From Sporosarcina cyprini (GTDB taxonomy: Bacteria > Bacillota > Bacilli > Bacillales_A > Planococcaceae), in contig NZ_JAKMHX010000023.1 in the NCBI RefSeq assembly GCF_022048975.1, positions 1 through 64,000 of the forward strand: a stretch of 64,000 nucleotides of DNA, written 5' to 3'. The position numbers and the translations under genes were made by a program. The notes beneath the pieces were generated by a model that worked only from the letters and a program-made list of their open reading frames with translations, was not told the DNA's origin and did no database searches. The stretch's first letter is position 1. Each line of letters starts with the position of its first letter. Positions 54,940 through 64,000 of the stretch are shown here, in pieces.

Positions 54940-56130
54940 ATGATGCCGTTTAGTTTGGAGGAATATCAACATCGATTACACAAGACGAAGGCCAAAATGG
55001 AGCAACTAGGAATTGATGTATTGTTAATTACTGATCCAGCCAATATGAATTACTTATCGGGTTACGATGGCTGGTCATTTTATGTAGATCAAATGCTCAT
55101 TGTCATTGTGGATGAAGCGGAACCAATTTGGATTGGCAGGAAGATGGATGCGAATGCGGCGGTTGCGACGACGTGGTTACAGCCGGAGCACGTGCTTTAT
55201 TATCCAGAAGATCATATCCATTCGACCGAGAGACACCCAATGGATTACATCGCATCGGTTTTGAAGCGGCTCCGCCAAGCTGAACGCCGTATTGGAATTG
55301 AAATGGCGGCTTATTACTTTTCGGCACTTTCTTATGTGAAGTTGCAATCGAATTTACCAAACGCCAAATTTGTCGATGCAAGCCTGCTTGTCAATTGGGT
55401 CCGAATCGTGAAGTCGGAGCCGGAAATTGAGTATATCCGCAGGGCAGCACAAATTGCCGGTCTTGGCATGGATGCTGCGGCTGCCACAATTCAGGAAGGG
55501 ATCCGGGAGTGTGACGCTGCTGCTGCCATTTTCAAAAGCTTAGTGACCGGCACAGACAGTTACGGCGGTGATTATCCATCCATCGTTCCACTGCTTCCAG
55601 CCGGAAAAAATACATCGACTCCTCATTTGACGTGGACAGATCGGAGATATTCGGGAAATGAAATCGTCATTATCGAGCTGGCGGGTTGCCATAGACGCTA
55701 TCATGCACCGATGGCCCGGACCATTTCCATTGGTAAGCCTGCGGAAGAGGTAATGAATGTGTCCAACATATTGGTCGAAGGATTGAATGCTGCACTGGAA
55801 AGCGTCAAGCCGGGCGCTGTGTTAGAGGAAGTTGAATTTGCCTGGAATCAAGTCATTTCGAAGCATGGGATCGTTAAGGAATCTCGGCTTGGCTATCCCG
55901 TTGGCATTGGATACCCGCCGGATTGGGGCGAACATACGGCGAGCATCCGGAAAGGGGATCGGACGGTCCTCCAGCCGAATATGACTTTTCATATGATACC
56001 TGGTCTTTGGTTCGATGATTATGGAATTGAAATTAGCGAAACGTTCCGGGTGACAGAGAACGGTTGTGAAGTGTTGACGGATTTTCACCGGGGTTTAATC
56101 GTGAAGGATCAGATTGATTTAGCAATGTAA
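54940..56130 (+). CDS. doeA: Ectoine hydrolase DoeA (M24/creatinase-like fold)
   Basis: 396 residues, pita-bread fold of the M24/creatinase family. In the known pathway DoeA (EutD) opens the ectoine ring to N-acetyl-diaminobutyrate. The segment that carries the two metal Asp residues in true aminopeptidases reads IIELAGCHRRYHAPMARTIS here, so both Asp are replaced, as in creatinase-type members. The call rests on this fold, the length, and the order doeA-doeB-doeC-carrier-doeD. GAGGAGGG lies 7 bases before ATG 54940; a TTG at 54868 lacks a site. Confidence 0.85.
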   Translation: MMPFSLEEYQHRLHKTKAKMEQLGIDVLLITDPANMNYLSGYDGWSFYVDQMLIVIVDEAEPIWIGRKMDANAAVATTWLQPEHVLYYPEDHIHSTERHPMDYIASVLKRLRQAERRIGIEMAAYYFSALSYVKLQSNLPNAKFVDASLLVNWVRIVKSEPEIEYIRRAAQIAGLGMDAAAATIQEGIRECDAAAAIFKSLVTGTDSYGGDYPSIVPLLPAGKNTSTPHLTWTDRRYSGNEIVIIELAGCHRRYHAPMARTISIGKPAEEVMNVSNILVEGLNAALESVKPGAVLEEVEFAWNQVISKHGIVKESRLGYPVGIGYPPDWGEHTASIRKGDRTVLQPNMTFHMIPGLWFDDYGIEISETFRVTENGCEVLTDFHRGLIVKDQIDLAM

Positions 56131-56150
56131 CGGGCAAGGGGGTGGCAGAA

Positions 56151-57338
56151 TTGGAGCAAGTTAAGACATTACTTGATGGCAAGCTAGAAACGCAGTTAAT
56201 TTCCTGGCGGCGGCATCTTCATCAGTATCCTGAATTAAGTTTTCAGGAGCATAAGACTGCATCCTTTGTCGCAAGCATCTTGTCCGAAATTGAGGGCATT
56301 ACAATTCAAACGGGGATTGGTGGTACTGGTGTTGTGGCGACTCTCACCAATGGGCCGGGAAAAACAATTGCCATCCGTGCGGATATGGATGCGCTGCCCA
56401 TCACAGAAGAGAATTCACATGACTATCGATCTTTGCATGACGGTGTTATGCATGCATGTGGACATGATGCGCATACTGCCATCCTGCTGGGGGTTGCCAC
56501 ACAAATGGCGAACAGGGCTGCCGAGAACGGATGGCAAGGAACGATCAAGCTTATTTTCCAGCCGGCTGAAGAAGCGACCGATTTAGAAGGATATTCAGGT
56601 GCACCAAGAATGCTTGAAGAGGGGGTTCTAGAAGGAGTGGAAGCTGTCATGGCGCTCCATATGTGCCCGTGGCATCCGGTCGGCACCATCCAAATGAACG
56701 ATGGTCCAAGCATGGCGAGTGTGGATGTATTCCATGCCGAGATAGGTGGGAGTGGCGGCCATGCCGGTTATCCACACCTTGGGTCGGACCCGGTCTGGAT
56801 GCTCGGCTCGGTGCTGCAAGCATTTTACGGGATGCCTTCCAGAAGGCTTTCGCCGCTTGAAACGGGTGTAGCAAGCATTGGGGAAATCCATACCGGAACG
56901 GCGAGCAATGTCATTCCGGGAAAAGTAGAAGTAACGGGTACGATCAGGGCTTACTCGCCAGCTGTGCGGGAGCAATTAATCCAAGAGGTGGAACGGGCTT
57001 TCAAAATCGCAGAAACGCTAGGAGGCACGTATCAATTCCAAGTAGATCGGGGCGAACCTGCTCTTGTTAATGATTCGGCCGTTAATCGTATCATCCGCAA
57101 GGCTGCTGAAAGGTGTATTCCGGGTGTGGCTATTGTGGAGGAGCCGTTTGGGATGGGCGGAGAGGATTTTGCATATATGGCAAAAGCGGTTCCAGGAGCG
57201 ATGTTTTTTCTAGGATGTGCGTTTCCGGAAGGGAAGCAGCGGGATCTCCATACGAATCATTTCGATATTGATGAGCGTTGCTTGGCAATAGGCGTCGCCA
57301 TTCTGACAGAAGCAGCAACGCAATTGTTGGAAGGTTGA
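56151..57338 (+). CDS. doeB: N-acetyl-diaminobutyrate deacetylase DoeB (M20D)
   Basis: 395 residues, M20D amidohydrolase. Motifs: RRHLHQYPELSFQE, RADMDALPITEE, HACGHDAHTAILLG, QPAEEATD and EEPFGMGGEDFAYM. In ectoine breakdown it removes acetate from N-alpha-acetyl-2,4-diaminobutyrate to give diaminobutyrate. TTG 56151 lies 8 bases after AAGGGGGT; the in-frame GTG at 56142 overlaps that site. It follows doeA by 20 bases and doeC follows by 25. Sequence alone would also fit other N-acyl amino acid hydrolases; the context decides. Confidence 0.85.
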   Translation: MEQVKTLLDGKLETQLISWRRHLHQYPELSFQEHKTASFVASILSEIEGITIQTGIGGTGVVATLTNGPGKTIAIRADMDALPITEENSHDYRSLHDGVMHACGHDAHTAILLGVATQMANRAAENGWQGTIKLIFQPAEEATDLEGYSGAPRMLEEGVLEGVEAVMALHMCPWHPVGTIQMNDGPSMASVDVFHAEIGGSGGHAGYPHLGSDPVWMLGSVLQAFYGMPSRRLSPLETGVASIGEIHTGTASNVIPGKVEVTGTIRAYSPAVREQLIQEVERAFKIAETLGGTYQFQVDRGEPALVNDSAVNRIIRKAAERCIPGVAIVEEPFGMGGEDFAYMAKAVPGAMFFLGCAFPEGKQRDLHTNHFDIDERCLAIGVAILTEAATQLLEG

Positions 57339-57363
57339 TAGGGATAGAGAGGGGCGAGGACAG

Positions 57364-58806
57364 ATGGAAACGACCATGCAAAGTAAACCGATGTTTTTGG
57401 CAGGCAGATGGGTGCAAGGGGAAGAGTGCATCGACGTATTTGATCCCCAGGATGGATCACTTATAAGCAGCGTGCCGGCAGCAACCGGGGACGATATGCT
57501 TCTGGCCATTGAGGAGGCAAAGGAAGGGGCAAAACGTTCGGCCGCTTTACCGGTGCATGCGAGGATGCGGATCCTGAATGATGCAGCCCTCTATATAGAG
57601 GAACACTTTGATTTATATGCGGAGACGATCGCATCAGAAGGCAGCAAGACAATTAAAGAAGCCGTCTCAGAAGTAATGCGCTGCATTCAAACGTTGCGTT
57701 TAAGTGCCGAAGAGGCTAGACGGATACAAGGAGAGACCATTCCTTTTGATCAATCTGAAACAGGGGAAGGGCGGATCGGCTATTATTACCGTTTTCCGAT
57801 TGGCATCATTGCGGCCATCACCCCATTCAATGATCCATTGAATCTCGTTGCGCATAAAGTCGGCCCTGCGATTGCTTCGGGAAATGCCATCATTGTGAAG
57901 CCGGCAACCGCCACGCCATTGAGCGCATTGCTTCTGGCGGAGGCGTTCGAACAGGCCGGGTTGCCGCCAAAAATCCTGTCAGTCATTACAGGGAGGGGCG
58001 GTGTGATCGGGGATCTCTTAGTCACACATCCTGCAATCCGAATGGTTTCCTTCACGGGTGGTCTGGAAACTGGGGAAAGGATTTCGAGGAAAGCAGGTCT
58101 CAAGAAATTGAGCATGGAGCTCGGTTCCAATTCACCAGTCATCATCCTGAAAGATGCCGACATAGCGGCGGCCGTGGATGCGACTGTATCCGGTGCATTT
58201 AGCGCGGCGGGGCAGAATTGCCTGGGGGTCCAGAGAATCTACATTGAAAAAGGCGCATTTGAAGAATTTCAAATGAGATTTGTGGAAAAGGCAGGACGAT
58301 ATGTAATCGGGGACAAACAATCACTTGCAACTGACATGGGACCGTTAATTAATGAGAGAGAGGCGGAGCGGGTCGAGCAATGGGTGGCCGAAGCCGTAGC
58401 CGAGGGGGCGGAGCTTCTTACTGGAGGCGAGAGGATCGGAGCATTTTACAAGCCTACGGTATTAACGAATGTCCCTTCGAGTTGCAGAATCGCAATTCAA
58501 GAAATCTTTGGCCCTGTTGTCTTGTTGTATGAGGTAGCCGATCTGGAAGACGCGATATCCAAAGCAAATGAAGTGCCGTATGGCTTGCAAGCAGGCATTT
58601 TCACTCGCAATATTGAGAACGCTTTCAAAGCGATTCAAGAGTTGGATGTCGGCGGCATTATGATCAATGACAGCAGTGATTATCGAATTGACGGCATGCC
58701 GTTCGGCGGTGTAAAAGGCTCCGGGCTTGGAAGAGAAGGTGTGAAGTTCACCATCCAAGAAATGACGGAACCGAAAGTGGTCAGTTTTAACTTGCATCAG
58801 GGCTAG
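57364..58806 (+). CDS. doeC: Aspartate-semialdehyde dehydrogenase DoeC (ALDH superfamily)
   Basis: 480 residues, NAD(P)-dependent aldehyde dehydrogenase. Catalytic Cys286 (AAGQNCLG) and Glu252 (SMELGSN) are present, as is the cofactor loop FTGGLETGERI. In the doe pathway it oxidises aspartate-semialdehyde, made by DoeD, to aspartate. It lies between doeB and the carrier gene in the same operon. GAGGGGCGAGGA precedes the ATG. Family alone would not give the substrate. Confidence 0.85.
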   Translation: METTMQSKPMFLAGRWVQGEECIDVFDPQDGSLISSVPAATGDDMLLAIEEAKEGAKRSAALPVHARMRILNDAALYIEEHFDLYAETIASEGSKTIKEAVSEVMRCIQTLRLSAEEARRIQGETIPFDQSETGEGRIGYYYRFPIGIIAAITPFNDPLNLVAHKVGPAIASGNAIIVKPATATPLSALLLAEAFEQAGLPPKILSVITGRGGVIGDLLVTHPAIRMVSFTGGLETGERISRKAGLKKLSMELGSNSPVIILKDADIAAAVDATVSGAFSAAGQNCLGVQRIYIEKGAFEEFQMRFVEKAGRYVIGDKQSLATDMGPLINEREAERVEQWVAEAVAEGAELLTGGERIGAFYKPTVLTNVPSSCRIAIQEIFGPVVLLYEVADLEDAISKANEVPYGLQAGIFTRNIENAFKAIQELDVGGIMINDSSDYRIDGMPFGGVKGSGLGREGVKFTIQEMTEPKVVSFNLHQG

Positions 58807-58867
58807 CATCGATATGGAAGAGGTCTCACTGTTTTAGTTCAGAATACTAAAAAGGAGAACAGACAAT

Positions 58868-60451
58868 ATGGATAAAAGTTCGAGGATGATGAATAGTGTC
58901 TTCTGGGTATCTGCCATTGTAATTGTTGCCATGGTGTTATGGGGTGCTTTTGATGCTGCGGGGATGTCGCGATGGGCAGATCAGGCCTATACATTCGTAA
59001 CAGAAGCGTTTAGCTGGTTTTATCTTCTTTCTGTCCTGGCCATCGTATTATTTTGTGCCTGGCTCGCTATTAGCAAGTACGGCAAAGTGAAATTGGGCCG
59101 AGATGATGAAAAGCCGAAATACTCCTACTTTGCGTGGATCGGCATGCTATTCAGCTGTGGATTCGGCGCTGGACTCGTGTTTTGGGGAATTGCCGAGCCG
59201 ATGACTCATTTTGCGACATCTCCGACTGGCTCAGATGGGATGACATCTGAAGCAGGACGCCGTGCGATGCAATATTCCTTCTTCAATTGGGGTGTCCATC
59301 AATGGTCAGTATTCACGATTGTCGGTTTGGCACTTGCTTATATCCAATTCCGCAAAAAGGAAACGGGGATGATTAGTGATACGCTGAATCCGATTATCGG
59401 CAAGGAAAAAAAGAAAACATTACGGAAAACCATCAACACATTAGCGGTCATCACGACCGTTCTAGGAGTGGCTACCTCTTTAGGGATGGGGATTTTACAA
59501 ATTAATGGCGGATTGAATCATGTATTCGCCGTCCCTCAAAACAGCATGTCCCTCTTTTTTATCACCATGACGCTACTCGTGCTCTATTTGATATCCGCCT
59601 TGACGGGTTTAGATAAGGGAATCAAATTTCTCAGTATCCTAAATATGAGTCTAGCAATCGGCATGATCATTGTCGTGCTCATCCTCGGACCGACGCAATT
59701 TATCTTTGAGGCGTTCGTGCTTGGACTCGGGGATTATATTCAGAACTTTTTCGGTATGAGCCTTGGCATGTCCCCTTATGACGGAAATACATGGTCGAAA
59801 GCTTGGACCGTCAATTATTGGGCATGGGTCATTGCTTGGTCACCGTTTGTCGGTGCGTTCATCGCTCGGATTTCAAGAGGACGGACCATTCGTGAATTTG
59901 TGTTTGGCGTACTGATCGTACCGCCGCTCATTGCGATCATTTGGATTGCAGTGTTTGGAGGAACGGCTCTCCATATGGATCTCTTCCAAGGAGCGAATAT
60001 TGCCGGAGCTGTCCAAAAGGATGTGACAAGTGCCTTGTTCGCTACATTTGAGAATTTCCCGATGAGCTCCTTCCTTTCGGTCGTCTTTTTAATCTTGATT
60101 GTCACATTCTTGGTGACTTCAGCGGATTCCGCTGCCTTTGTCCTCGCCATGATGACGTCCGGAGGCGATCCGAACCCAAGTAATTTATTGAAAGCGACAT
60201 GGGGAATTCTCATGGCTGCCATCGTCGTCGTGTTAATTAATAGCAGCGGGCTGGCAGGGTTACAGACAGCTTCGCTTGTTGCTGCCTTGCCGTTCACCAT
60301 CATCCTTTTGCTGATGGGGGTCGCCTTGCTGAAAATGCTCCGCTCGGATCAAGGGGCTGCCACGGTGGAAGAGACGGAAACTTCTAGTGAAAAGGAGTCG
60401 ACCTATGAACGGGTTCCGATCCGTTCGGCATTGACGACTCCGAAAAAATAA
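58868..60451 (+). CDS. BCCT-family carrier, probable ectoine/betaine uptake
   Basis: 527 residues with twelve membrane helices of the betaine/choline/carnitine transporter family: FSCGFGAGLVFWGIAEPMTHF core (split here), HQWSVFTIVGLALAY and the aromatic Trp box WTVNYWAWVIAWSPFVGAFIARIS read across the helix 8 region. Sodium- or proton-coupled uptake of compatible solutes. Placed inside the ectoine breakdown operon, it probably feeds ectoine as a nutrient. AAAGGAG lies 10 bases before the ATG. The cytosolic C-terminal tail is short and charged. Confidence 0.9.
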   Translation: MDKSSRMMNSVFWVSAIVIVAMVLWGAFDAAGMSRWADQAYTFVTEAFSWFYLLSVLAIVLFCAWLAISKYGKVKLGRDDEKPKYSYFAWIGMLFSCGFGAGLVFWGIAEPMTHFATSPTGSDGMTSEAGRRAMQYSFFNWGVHQWSVFTIVGLALAYIQFRKKETGMISDTLNPIIGKEKKKTLRKTINTLAVITTVLGVATSLGMGILQINGGLNHVFAVPQNSMSLFFITMTLLVLYLISALTGLDKGIKFLSILNMSLAIGMIIVVLILGPTQFIFEAFVLGLGDYIQNFFGMSLGMSPYDGNTWSKAWTVNYWAWVIAWSPFVGAFIARISRGRTIREFVFGVLIVPPLIAIIWIAVFGGTALHMDLFQGANIAGAVQKDVTSALFATFENFPMSSFLSVVFLILIVTFLVTSADSAAFVLAMMTSGGDPNPSNLLKATWGILMAAIVVVLINSSGLAGLQTASLVAALPFTIILLLMGVALLKMLRSDQGAATVEETETSSEKESTYERVPIRSALTTPKK

Positions 60452-60465
60452 AGCATGGAGGGGTT

Positions 60466-61803
60466 ATGATGATTTTACAATCAACTGAAAATAGAGAAGC
60501 CTATTATAATGAGCTGGCAGAATTGGATAAAAAGCATTTCATTCATCCAACAACGTCTTTTAAACAGCATCAGGAACAAGGGCCGCGTTTCATCTTCACG
60601 GAAGGCAAGGGCATTTATTTGAAGGACGTTCGGGGCAAGACAGTCATCGACGGGCTGTCCTCCTTGTGGAATGTTAATATCGGACATGGCAGGGAAGAGC
60701 TTGGAGAAGCCGCAGCGAAACAAATGAAGAAACTGGCATTCAGTTCGACATTTGCGACAAACAGTCATGAGCCGGTCATTGAACTGGCGAATGTCGTCGC
60801 AAGCATGGCGCCGGGTGATTTGACTGCCACTTTCTTTACATCGGGCGGCTCGGAAGCGAACGATACTGCTTTTAAAACAGTTCGGTATTACTGGCAATTA
60901 AAAGGAAAGCCGGAGAAGAAAAAAATTATTTCGAGAAAAAAATCGTATCATGGCGTTTCGGTGGGTGCTTCCAGTGCTACGGGATTGCCTGGTTTTAGAA
61001 GCTTCCCTTCACTGGCGCCGGATTTCTTGTACGTAGATTCTTCAATAGAAGCATTGAAGGAATTGATTGAAACAGAGGGCGCGGACACGATTGCTGCATT
61101 TATCTCCGAGCCGATCCAAGGTTCGGGTGGGGTAAATCCTCCGCCGGAAGGCTATTTCAAAGAAGTCCGTGCACTATGTGATGCGAATGATATTTTATTT
61201 ATAGCGGATGAAGTCATTACCGGTTTTGGAAGAACGGGAAAAACGTTTGGCATGGAGCATTATGATGTCGTGCCGGATGTCATGGTGATCGCAAAAGGAA
61301 TCACGAGTGGTTATGCACCTCTAGGTGGTATGGTGCTAACAGAAAGATTGCGTTCCGAATTGGTTAGCTTGTCCGACGGCATCTTCATGCACGGGTATAC
61401 GTACAGCGGACATCCAATGTGCTGTGCGGTAGCACTGGAAAACTTGCGTCTTCTGAAAGAAGAACAGCTCTATGAAAATGTGCGCCAAATGGGCGAAGCT
61501 TTCCAAAAAGGATTCGCATGGCTGCAGGATCGGCATGAAGTGATAGGAGATGCACGCGGAGTTGGGTTGCTAGGTGCCGTCGAAATCATGAAAGATAAGG
61601 AAACTGGAACTCGTTTTGATGAGCCGGTGTCCGTGAAAGTGATTGAAGAAGCATTGAATCATGGACTGCTTGGCAGAAGTATCATTTACGAAGGCCAAGA
61701 CACACTCGCATTTGCCCCGCCGTTCTGTATTACAAACGAAGAGGTGGAAAAGATCATTTCCATAATCGATGAGTCGTTGACAACTGTATTGAAAAAAATA
61801 TGA
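60466..61803 (+). CDS. doeD: Class III aminotransferase, diaminobutyrate transaminase DoeD
   Basis: 445 residues, PLP-dependent omega-aminotransferase. Lys277 in VIAKGITSGYAPLGG binds PLP; FTSGGSEANDTAFK, YHGVSVGA, DEVITGFGRTG and HGYTYSGHP are the usual motifs. In the doe pathway it converts diaminobutyrate to aspartate-semialdehyde for DoeC. GGAGGGG lies 5-6 bases before ATG 60466 (a second ATG follows at once). It is the last gene of the operon, followed by a terminator. Confidence 0.87.
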   Translation: MMILQSTENREAYYNELAELDKKHFIHPTTSFKQHQEQGPRFIFTEGKGIYLKDVRGKTVIDGLSSLWNVNIGHGREELGEAAAKQMKKLAFSSTFATNSHEPVIELANVVASMAPGDLTATFFTSGGSEANDTAFKTVRYYWQLKGKPEKKKIISRKKSYHGVSVGASSATGLPGFRSFPSLAPDFLYVDSSIEALKELIETEGADTIAAFISEPIQGSGGVNPPPEGYFKEVRALCDANDILFIADEVITGFGRTGKTFGMEHYDVVPDVMVIAKGITSGYAPLGGMVLTERLRSELVSLSDGIFMHGYTYSGHPMCCAVALENLRLLKEEQLYENVRQMGEAFQKGFAWLQDRHEVIGDARGVGLLGAVEIMKDKETGTRFDEPVSVKVIEEALNHGLLGRSIIYEGQDTLAFAPPFCITNEEVEKIISIIDESLTTVLKKI

Positions 61804-61814
61804 TACTCATTAGG

Positions 61815-61845
61815 CCCTGCAGACTATGATCTGTAGGGTTTTTTA
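61815..61845 (+). terminator. Terminator of the ectoine operon
   Basis: CCCTGCAGA (61815-61823) pairs with TCTGTAGGG (61830-61838), one wobble, followed by T6. The 230 bp to the next gene are AT-rich with no gene seen. Confidence 0.9.
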
Positions 61846-62076
61846 TTTTTGATAAAGAATTATTGTATTTTTATGCATTGAAAATGATTCTTATAATATG
61901 TTGGAGAGAGTGTTTATTAACTAGTAAAACCTTGTTGCATATGACTTTTTACTCAGTATCGTTATTATATTTCATTAAACGAAATAATATAGTATTCATG
62001 ATGCGGAAGATTTGGTACACTCAAACTATTGTAGGTTAGTAATCTACAAAGATACTAAAAGAGAGGGAGATGGAGA

Positions 62077-64000
62077 GTGAAGCGGTTTTTATGGAGTTTT
62101 TTAGCAGTTATTCTTGCATTTTCGCTTGTATTGCCGGTACCGACACAAGCGGCTACATCAGTTGATGCTGCAGCAAAGCAATCAATTGAATTAGAGACTA
62201 GCCAATCGAAGCTGGCGCTGACAGAAGTGCGTGAGGTGACAGTGTCGGCGGATTTAGGACAAGAGGTTGATTTAGAGCAAGTGGAGCTTCAATTTGGAGG
62301 CAAGCCTCTTGCTGAATGGAAAAAGTGGGATGCAAAGTCCTCTTCTTTTGCGGGTGATCCGTTCATTACCGTGAAAAAGGCACCCCATTATGTAAACGGC
62401 ACGACAACCATCGAGGCAAAGCTTGAATTTGGTTTGCCTTTCGGAACAGATGATTTGTCGCCGCGTTCAATTCGTGTACATTACAAGCAGTTGCTTGGAG
62501 ACTATGAACTTGCGCTAGTTGACAAGGAACATGGGACAAAGGCTGCTACGACAGTCAAGTTGAATGTGTATGACGAATTCCTTGAGTGGGATGAAATTAA
62601 ACCATCGATTGACGGAATCATAGAAAAGGCAGCTGGTTTGAATGGCCGTTACGTCCAGTATGAGAGCCCTGGCAAAAGTACAGAAGGCCGTGATTTCCAC
62701 ATGGTCATCTTGGCAAAAGATGAGGCGGCAGTTGATACGTATTTAACTGAAACGCTTCCGGTTGCGCTCGAAACACCAGAGGAATTGATTGCGAAGCTAA
62801 AAGATGGAACAATGGGCGACTATCAAGTGCCTGTTTGGTTCAATAATATTCACCCGGATGAAACGGAAGGAATTGATTTCCAAACTGAGTTGCTTGAGAA
62901 ATTTGCTACGGAAAAAGAAGTGACGTTTACAAAGACAAATGAGGACGGAACGGACGAGGAAGTCAAATTGAATGTCGATGAAGTATTAGATCACCTCATC
63001 CTCATCTTTAATTTCTCGCATAATCCGGATGGGCGTGTACACAATACACGGGCCAACGTAAACGGTTTTGACTTGAACCGCGATAATGCGTATCAGACAC
63101 AGGTAGAGACGATTCAACTCAATCCGGTCATTGCGAAGTGGACGCCGCTTGCGATGATGGAAGGGCATGGCTATGTGAAAGGGTTCCTCATCGAGCCTGC
63201 TACACCGCCGCATAACCCAAACTTTGAATATGATTTGTTAATGGAAGGAATGATTCCGCAAGCTCATGCGATGGGACAGGCGGGGATTGGCAGTTCCGCA
63301 TTGACTTCGTATTTCTTGGCGTCGGAAAAGTACAAGGATGGCTGGGATGATATGGGTCCTGCTTATACGCCAATCTTTTCCATGCTGCACGGTACGCTGG
63401 GCCATACAGTAGAAGTGCCGACGCTTGGACAGGAATCATATAAGGCCATGGTTGGCGCTGGTCTTGGAATGATTAATTATGTAGTTGAAAATAAAGATGA
63501 GCTATATGCGCGCCAGCTGGAAATCTTTAATCGTGGCGTCAAAGGAGAGGATAACCGCAATATCGATCCCCTTTTGACAAATGCGGCTGGAGAATCAATC
63601 GGGCGTCCGCGAGGGGAAAATGAAAACTTCTTCCCGGATTATTATGTGATGCCAATTGGAGATAAGCAAAAGAACGTAGCTGAAGTGTACAATATGGTGG
63701 ATTATTTGATCCGCAACGGTGTCAAAGTTGAACAAACGATGGAAGACATCAAGTTGGATGGCAAGGTTTATCCGAAAGGGACGTATGTCGTGCCGATGAA
63801 GCAGGCGAAACGCGGTTTGGCAAACGCGATGCTGTACAAAGGCGATGACGTATCCGATTGGGAAGCAATGTACGATCCGGTTGTTGCAAACTTCCCGGCA
63901 TTGCGCGGATTCGATATTCAAGAAATCCGGGTGACAGGTGAAGACGCGCTGGCTGAGCGAACAGAAGCCGTATCGAAAGTAGAAGTGCCAGCAAGCTTTA
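62077..64000 (+). CDS. Secreted M14 zinc carboxypeptidase (3' end outside window)
   Basis: 641 residues visible, frame open at the window edge. Sec signal peptide (about 1-26, cleaved near TQAA), an N-terminal beta domain (about 35-165), then the M14 catalytic domain: YESPGKSTEGRDFHMVI, zinc motif NNIHPDETEG (HxxE), and FNFSHNPDGRVH with NGFDLNRDN, and MMEGHGYV. Such exported carboxypeptidases trim extracellular peptides or wall stem peptides. The start is GTG 62077, with AGGGAG 7 bases upstream; an in-frame ATG inside the signal is unlikely. Confidence 0.88.
   Translation, partial: MKRFLWSFLAVILAFSLVLPVPTQAATSVDAAAKQSIELETSQSKLALTEVREVTVSADLGQEVDLEQVELQFGGKPLAEWKKWDAKSSSFAGDPFITVKKAPHYVNGTTTIEAKLEFGLPFGTDDLSPRSIRVHYKQLLGDYELALVDKEHGTKAATTVKLNVYDEFLEWDEIKPSIDGIIEKAAGLNGRYVQYESPGKSTEGRDFHMVILAKDEAAVDTYLTETLPVALETPEELIAKLKDGTMGDYQVPVWFNNIHPDETEGIDFQTELLEKFATEKEVTFTKTNEDGTDEEVKLNVDEVLDHLILIFNFSHNPDGRVHNTRANVNGFDLNRDNAYQTQVETIQLNPVIAKWTPLAMMEGHGYVKGFLIEPATPPHNPNFEYDLLMEGMIPQAHAMGQAGIGSSALTSYFLASEKYKDGWDDMGPAYTPIFSMLHGTLGHTVEVPTLGQESYKAMVGAGLGMINYVVENKDELYARQLEIFNRGVKGEDNRNIDPLLTNAAGESIGRPRGENENFFPDYYVMPIGDKQKNVAEVYNMVDYLIRNGVKVEQTMEDIKLDGKVYPKGTYVVPMKQAKRGLANAMLYKGDDVSDWEAMYDPVVANFPALRGFDIQEIRVTGEDALAERTEAVSKVEVPASF

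Overview
The window looks like a chromosomal segment of a low-to-mid GC Firmicute, most likely Bacillaceae/Planococcaceae (Sporosarcina-like). The signs are AGGAGG-type ribosome sites with many TTG/GTG starts, sigma-A promoters, a CcpA-type cre site, a GlpP/glpD pair, an SLH-domain surface protein, an LPXTG protein with its sortase, and an LXG toxin. The genus is inferred. No rRNA, tRNA, insertion sequence or CRISPR array was found.

Layout. 0-2.5 kb: end of a HAD phosphatase, then glpP divergent from glpD, which has a terminator/antiterminator-type leader. 2.7-6.9 kb: two near-identical GCGPC thioredoxins flanking tldD-pmbA. 6.9-13.4 kb: two ABC exporter half-transporters, a lipoprotein, and a LytTR-type two-component pair. 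13.7-22.4 kb: cell surface module with an SLH protein, a 1572-residue Cna-B adhesin and its own sortase. 22.5-24.7 kb: a PAS-GGDEF protein and an orphan REC-BTAD regulator. 25.6-32.9 kb: an LXG polymorphic toxin with a C-terminal nuclease-like domain, followed by immunity-type genes, two of them present again as decayed copies, then an AAA+ ATPase, a TPR membrane protein and a small membrane protein. 33.5-40.2 kb: a peptide/nickel-type ABC importer with a fused double ATPase, two permeases with long extra N-terminal regions, and a binding protein whose family-5 segments are in circularly permuted order. 40.2-42.7 kb: amidohydrolase and transporter. 43-48 kb: small membrane proteins, a chemotaxis receptor, a lipoprotein, a glycosyltransferase. 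48.7-52.8 kb: RocB-like peptidase and an alanine/sodium symporter, divergent from an IclR regulator with visible promoter, operators and cre. 52.9-61.8 kb: PucR regulator and a complete ectoine breakdown operon (doeA, doeB, doeC, BCCT carrier, doeD). 62.1 kb to the end: an exported M14 carboxypeptidase cut by the window edge.

Three long intergenic regions carry unrelated tandem arrays that share a period of 20-21 bp (about 6.0, 33.0-33.4 and 48.2-48.6 kb). Together with the permuted binding protein and the toxin/immunity island these are the most unusual features of the window.
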